Of a DNA stretch of 64,000 nt, positions 12,201 to 21,200 are shown piece by piece. The position numbers and the translations under genes were made by a program. The notes below the pieces were generated by a model. The model saw nothing but the letters and a program-made list of their open reading frames with translations. It did not search any database and was not told where the DNA came from. Position 1 is the stretch's first letter; each line of letters begins with the position of its first letter. Source of the DNA: Blastomussa wellsi (Eukaryota > Cnidaria > Anthozoa > Scleractinia > Plerogyridae); contig OX393562.1 in the NCBI GenBank assembly GCA_947652115.1, positions 17,217,934 through 17,281,933 of the forward strand, given 5' to 3'.

Positions 12201-15200
12201 AAGTGCCTTCAAAGCTATGCTTATGGATACTGACGTATCCCCGACTCAGGAGATTAACTACTTAAAGAGTTTCACTAGCGGAGCACCGCAGCGATTAGTT
12301 GACAACTACAGGAAGCGACAAATGCACGATCCCGTTGCGTTACTAAGGGACTTATGGGCAGAACTTGAGAAGCGTTTTGGAAGCGCTGCGGTTATCAGCA
12401 ACGCACTGCTAGAGCGCCTGCGGGACACAGCGACATTCAGCGAGTGTGAATACGACAAATTGCAGCAGTTCGCGGATCTCTGTGCGGATATTGAAAGTCA
12501 AGTGACCTTTCTCCCGGGACTCGCATGCCTTAATTACCCGAGCGCTATCCAACCTGTAGCTGAGAAACTACCGCAATCAGTTCGCGCTAAATGGGAGAAA
12601 GAAATCGCGAATTATTCCGACAACCACCGAGGAGTGTACCCCCCTTTCTCCAGATTCTCCAAAACTGTTAAAGAACAAGCCAAGATTAAGAACGATCCAA
12701 ACATCCTCGCTGGTAAAGAAGCGAACCCTTCCCAGGTTCCTCCGCCAAAACAACGCAGAGAACGAGATAAGAAGGCATTCAAGACGGACGTTCGGCCCCC
12801 GGCTGAAAACCAACAAATTCCTGGAAAAGGAAAGAAGGAGGAGCCAGGAAAGAGTGAGATAAAGAGTAAACATTGCCCCTATCACGAAAGCAGCGCACAC
12901 AACCTATCCGAGTGTAAGGCCTTCGCAGCAAAAACGTTGGAGGAACGCACACAGTGGATAATGAACGCTCGCCTGTGCCTTCGCTGTCTCAGCAACGCCC
13001 ATATCGCGAGTGAGTGCGACACACCCATACAGTGCACAATCTGCGGGGACAAGCGCCACAGTGCCTTGCTACACAAGGACAGACGGCCAACCCCCAGACC
13101 GGAGAACGGAGCTGTGAACCCCAAATGCACTACACTCTGCGAGCCAACAGGAGGACTATCCTGTAGCAAGACACTGCTAGTCGATATCTTCAACAAGCGC
13201 ACCCCCCACGTCACGAAGCGCATCTACGCAATCGTTGATGAACAGAGCAACAGCTCCCTCATCACCAGTGAACTAGCGGATGACTTAGGAGCAAGTGGTC
13301 CTTTGGAGAAGTACTTCCTGTCCACGTGCAGCGGCGACCGGGAAGAGAAATACGGGCGGCGATTGACGGGCGTAGCCGTACGTTCTACAAACGGAGCGGA
13401 GTTCACCCTACCTACCCTCACGGAGTGCGACAACATCCCCCAGGACAAGCGTGAGATCCCGACGCCAGCCATGGCGAGGAGGTTCCCGCACCTATCGCTC
13501 ATAGCGAACGAGATACCTCCGTTGGATGACACCGCCGACGTCCACCTGCTTATCGGCCGCGATGCACCAGAGCTACTTAAAGTGAGGGAATCAAGGAATG
13601 GCGCCAGTGGAGCCCCCTGGGCACAACGTCTAGCCCTCGGCTGGACCATCAGTGGCCAGCTCTGTCTCGACTTCCCCAGTGGTCCAGCCCACGTTCTTAC
13701 CCGCCTGACCAGTCTGTCCACCGACACATGGAGAAGGCAAGAAGGTGAAGACAAATGCTACGAATTGGTCCCCTGCCCGAATCAATTCAAAGTCACGGAT
13801 CCCCCCTTGGAACGCGCCGCCGACGGTGTCTTCAAAACCACACAGCACGACAACGAGCCCAGCCTCTCCCTTGAGGACCGCGCCTTTCTGGGGATTATGG
13901 AGAAGGGGATACACAAGAACGCAAGCGGTAACTGGGAAATGCCCCTCCCCTTCCGCGACGAGCACCAGGCCATGCCAAACAACCGCGCCCAAGCCATGCA
14001 GCGCTTGCAAGGGCTCTTGAAGATGTTTATCAGAAAACCGGAGATGAAAACGGACTACTTGGAGTTCATGGGCAAGATAATCGAGAAGGGCCACGCCTCT
14101 CCCGTCCCGCGTGATGAAGCACCGCCTCCCGCTGGCCGTTTCTGGTACCTACCGCACTTCGCGACGTACCATAACACAAAGCGCACCATTCGCGTCGTGT
14201 TTGACTCGAGTTGCGAATTTCAAGGAGTCTCGCTGAACAAAGCGCTTCTACCAGGGCCAGACTTGATGAACAACCTCATCGGTGTTCTAATGCGCTTCCG
14301 AAAGGAGAATGTTGCCGTGATGTGTGACGTGGAGCAAATGTTCCATTCGTTCCATGTCGACCCTAAACACAGAGACTTCCTTCGTTTCCTTTGGTTCGAA
14401 GGAAACGACCCGACAAAACCCATCACGGAGTACCGCATGAACGTCCACCTGTTCGGCAATGGACCGAGCCCCGCAGTTGCCACGTACGGACTCCGCCGAA
14501 CAGCGGTAGATGGCGAGGAGGAGAATGGAGAAGAGACCAAGAATTTCATATGCCGCAACTTTTATGTAGATGATGGCTTAGCTTCGCTGCCAACCGCTGG
14601 ACGTGCGATAAAATTGGTGAAAGGCGCACAAGCCACCCTGGCCACTGCCAAGTTACGACTGCACAAAGTTGTTTCTAACTCCGTTGAAGTCATGGAAGCC
14701 TTCCCAACCGAAGATCGAGGCAAAGATGTGCGTGACTTAGACCTGCGCTGTGACCGTCTACCCGCACAACGGTCACTCGGAGTTTTCTGGGACCTAGAGA
14801 CAGACGCCTTCACCTTCGAAGTGTCCCTGCCAGAAAAACCGTTTACTAGAAGAGGAGTTTTGTCTATTGTCAACTCTGTGTACGACCCGCTCGGTTTCGT
14901 GGTACCCGTCATGCTCGAGGGGAGAAAGATACTTCAGCAGCTGGTACTTATGGGAGAACGGAGAGCTGAGAACAAAACCCCCTTAGCTTGGGACGACCCC
15001 CTTCCCACTGTTATGATGAACAGGTGGACGCGTTGGAGAGACTCTCTCGTCGAACTTCAGCACCTGTCCACTCCCCGCTGCTACCGCCCAAGAGAATTCG
15101 GGACAGTAACCAGAGCCGAACTGCACGCCTTCTCAGATGCTAGTCAGGATGCCATAGGAGTCGCTGTCTACCTCCGCCAGCTGAACGAAGCGAATGAGAT

Positions 15201-18200
15201 CTCGACATCACTTGTCTACGGCCAAGCAAAAGTTGCCCCTGTTACTCCTACAAGCATACCACGACTGGAACTGTGTGGAGCAGTGCTAGCAGTCCAAGCA
15301 GCTCAAAGAGTCCTTAAAGAAATCGACATGGAGATCACTGAGGTGACATACTACACCGATTCAAAGGTGGTACTCGGCTACATCGCGAATGAGAGCCGCC
15401 GATTCTACGTTTACGTGGCCAACCGAGTACAGCAAATCAGGAGCCTGTCTACCCCGGAGCAGTGGAGATACGTGGAGAGTGAGCAGAATCCCGCAGACTT
15501 GGCCACTCGCGGAGTCCCTCCCGACAAGCTGATGGAATCGAGCTGGCTCAAAGGCCCAGAATTCCTTAAGAAACCGGAGAGCACCCTTCAAACAGATGAG
15601 ATGTTCACCCTCAGCACCAGCGATCCCGAGGTTCGCAAAGGAGCGCTCAGCACCAAAGTCACCACTGGTAATGGCAAAGGGAAAGGCCTTGGAGCACCAA
15701 GATTCAAGAGATTCTCTTCCCTTAAGTCTCTGCAGCAAGCAGTTGCCAGGCTTATCGTAGTGGTCAGAGAGTTCAAACGCCGTAGAAAACCCAAAGCAGG
15801 AGGCGTTCATCCCGGAAACGAAGCGCTCAAGGTGCCAGACAAACTCAGACCCTCGACAGTGACCTGGATCCTGCGAACTGGGAACAGACCCCCGACAGTT
15901 GAAGAACGAGATCAAGCTCTACGAGTCATAATCAGTACCACACAGAGAGAAGCATTCGGCGAATTGTTGCAAGATGCCAGAACGGAACCCGAGCTACCCA
16001 GAGAAGCACAGCAAAGCGTAAAGAAATCCCTCAAAGGTTCACGGCTGTATCACCTCGACCCGTTTCTTGACGCCTACGGGATCCTGCGAGTAAGGGGTAG
16101 ATTAAGGAGAGCGGAGATGGAGTATGGAGAGAAACACCCAGTTGTGTTACCGAAGAATCATCATGCGTCGCAGTTGGTCGCAAAGCATTACCACGCCCAA
16201 GTACACCACCAAGGGCGACTGATCACAGGAGGAGCCATTCGTCAAGCAGGATTCTGGCTCATCGGAGGCCACGATACAGTAACCAAAGTCATCAGTGCCT
16301 GCGTTCCCTGCAAGAAGCTAAGAGGACCACCGTTAGAGCAGGGCATGGCAGACCTACCACAAGATAGAACTGAGGTCTGTCCTCCCTTCACGAACGTCGG
16401 CTTCGATGTGTTCGGCCCCTGGATGGTGCAAACACGCAAAACCAGAGGAGGAGCTGCAAATGCCAAACGCTGGGGTCTGGTGTTCACGTGTCTTAGCAGT
16501 AGGGCCATACACATAGAGGTCCTGGAAGCGATGGATACCAGTGCCTTTATCTGCGCACTAAGAAGATTCTTCGCACTGCGAGGCCGTGCCAAGCTACTCA
16601 GGTGCGACCGAGGCACCAACTTCATTGGAGCAAAAACAGAGCTCAAAGATGCATCATCAGAGCTCAACGAGGAGAAAGTAAAGAAATTTGTAACGGAGAA
16701 CGGATGCGAATGGGAGCTCAACCCTCCCCACGCATCGCACTTTGGCGGAGTCTGGGAAAGGCAAATCAACACCATCAGACGAGTACTGGACGCCATGTTC
16801 GCTGAACTGGGCAGGACTCAGCTGACGCACGAGCTACTTATCACGCTGATGGCTGAAGTAGTGGCGATCGTCAACGCAAGACCGATATCTGCACTACCAT
16901 CTGATCCTGACGATCCACGACCCCTGTCCCCTGCTATGCTGCTGACGATGAAGACGCGCCCAGCTGGACCTCCCCCAGGTCAGTTCTTACAGCCTGACCT
17001 CTATGTACGCCGTCGGTGGAGGCGAGTACAGTACCTAGCCGACCAATTTTGGACAAGGTGGCGTCGCGAGTACCTGCAGAGTTTACAGCCCAGACCAAAG
17101 TGGACGGCGACTCGGAGAAATCTACGCGTAGGAGACATCGTTCTCTTGCGAGACGACGCCCAACACCGCAACAACTGGCCACTGGGACGAGTAACGGAAG
17201 CGATAGAGAGTGAGGACGGGAGAGTCAGGAAAGCCAACGTTGAAATTGCCAGAGACGGAGAAAAGAAGGTCTACTTACGGCCTATAAAGGAACTCATCCT
17301 GTTGCTGCCAAACAACGGAGCAGACGATGCAGATCCAAGCCCAACATAGACCATGTGTACCAAGTAGCAAGGATTAACCTCGTAATCCTTGGGCGAGGAG
17401 TGTGACGAACGTTCAGCAAGCGAACTGAACTGAAATGAACTGAACTGTTTTGTTTTGTGTGTTATTATTTACTGATCGTTTAAATTCAATTATCGTTTCA
17501 TTGTTCATTCTTTTAATCATTTATCAGAACGCATTCGATCATGTGATTAGCCGCCTATCTTGTTTAAAGCTTGTTGCTTACATAATCTCTGGAGTATCAC
17601 ATATCGGAGCGTCGGAGTAAGTTGTCGGAGTATATTCATCTAGGAGTTTTCTATCGGAGTTATTGGAGTTTTCGGAGTAACTGGAGTTACCTTCTCACGG
17701 AGTTTCTTTTACCCCTTTTACGCAGGATCAAACGTGAGTTTCCATTGTACATATTAATCACCTTTTTTATCGTTACATTCATTTGTAATTTCCATAGAAT
17801 CATTTCTGATTACGCAATCATAAATTTCCTTTTAGTTTTCACCGCATTGTAACACGTTGTACTCAATAAAAAACTGGAATGAGACAGATGTGTATATGTG
17901 GTTGACACTCAACGTAATCCCAACACTTGGGTACGCGACAATGACCAACATTGTGTTTCTTATCATAAACTTTACGATAGCCATTTCCCTCCCAGCTCCC
18001 TTTTGCGAATGTTCGGTTGATTTGTAAAATACATGTAGAATACAGCCGTCGTCTTCGCTCATCTTTCTTCAGAGTATGAATTATATAGTTTACAAATCAG
18101 TAAAATGCGAATAACTTTTTCGTCTTCTAATGCTTAGAAACATTATCAGTTTTTGCATTTGTGTGTTTTGTTTTTAAGAGTTCGATTGGCCACGCTGTCG

Positions 18201-18225
18201 ATCGGAGAAGTGCAGGGCTCGAAAA

Positions 18226-18260
<35 letters not shown>

Positions 18261-21200
18261 CCCTTCGGGCAAGTAACTTTCTCTCCTTCCTTGCCCGACG
18301 GGCAAGGACCCAGGCAAGCCGTTCGCCGACTAAATTTTTGATAACGATTTTGCAAAGAAAAGGTAAGCTTTAGGCTCAAGGGTATAAATCAAGTGTTTAG
18401 ATGAAGCTTGACGAAAATTACAATTTATAGCGTTGTTTTGTTGATTGCGTGGCGTACGCTCCCGGCTCAGAAGTGGTTGCCTAGCACGTGATCAAAATCT
18501 GCCCTGATCAAATTTCTTTCCAAGATAAAAATAGCCGCATTGGGAACGAAAACGCTGTGTTTATTTCTTAATTTTAGCAATTTTCTACGAGCATTTTTCA
18601 GTTTCTCTGTAAAACAATTAACTCAACAACGATATATTAATTAAAACAGAAGAAACTGTATGTGAAAACTAAGAAGTCGCATATTTCTACCGCGAAAACG
18701 AAGGCAGCATTTTTGATGCTGAAATCCAGGTAAATTTCTGTTTTCGGCGAAACATGCAAGTTGGGCGCCGCCACGCGAAATGAAAAGTGTTATATTATTA
18801 AAAAGAAATGTATAAGTAAGTCATCAAAATACTTTCAGAGTTCCTGAAGATGACTTAGAATGGTGTTTCTTTCAAACGAAGACGTTTTCCTTCGACTGAA
18901 ACTATTTTTCATTCACCCAAATGAAAATACATGCTCTCACCGGCGTAAACATGAAAGTGATCAAAGTGATCGGCTTCACTTTGTGAGTAAAAAGTTAACT
19001 TTGATTACGCGTTCGAAGCGTGGCTTCGCATGTGAATTCAAAATCAGTGGAGGCTTCCTGCTCAAAAGCGTTGCGGCTTTACTTTGTGAATGAAGAGTTA
19101 ACTTGGACTGAATGTTCGAAGCGTGACCTCACATTTGAAAACGAGAACAAAAATAAAAAGTCGATCGAGGACCGACGCTTCATGTTCAAAAGCGTTGCGG
19201 CTTCACATTGTGAATAAATAGTTTACTTAGATTACATGTTCGAAGCCTTGCTTCGTATGTGAATGCTATGAACCAAGTAATTATAAAGTCAATCGAGGTT
19301 TCAAACTATACAAGCTAGAGCGTGGCGCTACCGATGACGGATGTAGATATCCAGCACGAACAGACAACAAAACAAATTCCGATCAAGTCGATCACCGAAA
19401 AAATCAACGATACGACACGTGTCCGCTCGATGATATTCTCGGCCCAACAACGTAAAGTTGGTACTTGCAGTGCACTCGCGAGAAACGAGAAATGTCTCGC
19501 GAGACAGTTCTCGTTTCTCGCGATACGAGTCTCGTTTCTCGCGATACGAGTCTCGTTTCTCGCGATACGAGTCTCGTTTCTCGCGATGCGAGTCTCGTTT
19601 CTCGCGAGACGGTGGTAACTTACATTTGAGCGGTACTGTACATGTGCATACATGTATGTACAATGTACATGTATGTAGATCCAAGAAATTAATAATTACA
19701 TAACCAGAAAACAAACATTACCAATTGATGAGTGTCATCTTTAGAGCAGAGAAACTTTCCACAATACTGACAGTAAATTGATGCAAATAGACATTCAAGT
19801 AATACAGTTTACAAACAGACAAGTAAAAAATGCATATTAGAAGTTAATAATAATTATATAACTGCTTACCTCAGTGACTGCAGCCAGAACAGCACAGACC
19901 TGGAAAGGAAAATGAACTTGATACTACCACATACCAGAATGCAAGAAACGTTGAACAGTAGAGGCCATGGGTATTACGAATAGCATTAAACAATATCAAG
20001 TGTTTCACATGTGTAAAGAGTAAAAGTAAAGATGAAACAAAAAAAAACATCAAGATGCAGTCAAGTACTTTCTATACATGTACACTTACTTAATTACCTT
20101 ACACTGTACATACATGTACAGTGAGGTCATTCTACATGTACAAGATCTGAGTCATTTCGCCTACATAATGTGTGATAAATGTTGATTCGCCTACACTACC
20201 CAAGTCTTCCAGCTGAGGATATGAGCATACAATGTAAAATTGTAAAGAGGCAATTAAATTTGTTTCACAGTAAATGGTTTGAACCCGGAGGTAACAGTCA
20301 ATCGTATAGTTTCATCGTCCAGTCGAGGGTAGTCCTAACAATATCCTCGTAGCTATGTAGCCCACAAACCAATTACTATGCTACAACACTTACTAACCAC
20401 ACAAGGACAACCCAAGATCAAGTGCTCTAACTGCCAAACCTCTTACATCGGAGAGACTGGTAGGAACCTCAACCGAAGACTGACTGAACACAAACGAGGG
20501 ACGAGAAATGGTGATGTCAACAATCACATTGCTGAATAACGTTGACTTATATAATTATAATTAAATGAACCACAGTATCGACCGAGACTCTGCTTACTGC
20601 TTGACATACAGCACTAACTTTTTTCAATGACTGACTTTAGAAAAATGGTTAACTAACTTAGAACAGAATCCTCTCAACAGAAGTCAATCATTAGCTCATT
20701 TCAAGACCTTGATGAGGAAAAGACTCGTAATGGATAGTTAACTTAATTTATCTTGTACAGATACCAGTATATTGAATTAATTTTATTGTTAATTATTAAT
20801 AAATAATTTTTATTGTTATGAAGTTCACTGAAAAGCCCCATGGGGACGCGGAATAAACGTATGTATGCATTGTGTACACGAATTGACTTGTAGGTGAAAC
20901 AACCAGTTACCTGGCAGGCTGTTCTGTAGTTTAGCCTCATAACTGCCAGCTAGCAAGTGAGCAAACAGACACCAAGCTAGTAAATACATTTATATACCTG
21001 GCGATTTCTAATTGGATTATAAGCATAAAATTTCCATGAGGCAAAAGTTGCTGCAACCCCTGTCTGGATTGGCTATCCTCACTACAGTAAATCAACTATG
21101 AAAGTGAGAAACGATTGTCACAGTGAATTTCCAATTTAAGCAATTGGAATAAAGAAGCCTGAAAAATTCAGGGCTTTCTGTTGAAGCACATATGCACATA

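Larger units (their letters stand above)
10408..17940 (+). mobile_element. Complete BEL/Pao LTR retrotransposon
   Basis: 7,533 bp with two 540-bp LTRs that begin TGTGACG and end GCGACA. It is flanked by the 5-bp duplication ATGAC (10403-10407 and 17941-17945). One uninterrupted frame of 2110 codons lies between the LTRs. On direct reading I find no difference between the two LTRs, so insertion is recent. A purine-rich tract precedes the 3' LTR. It is the only element in this intron that looks fully intact. Confidence 0.96.
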
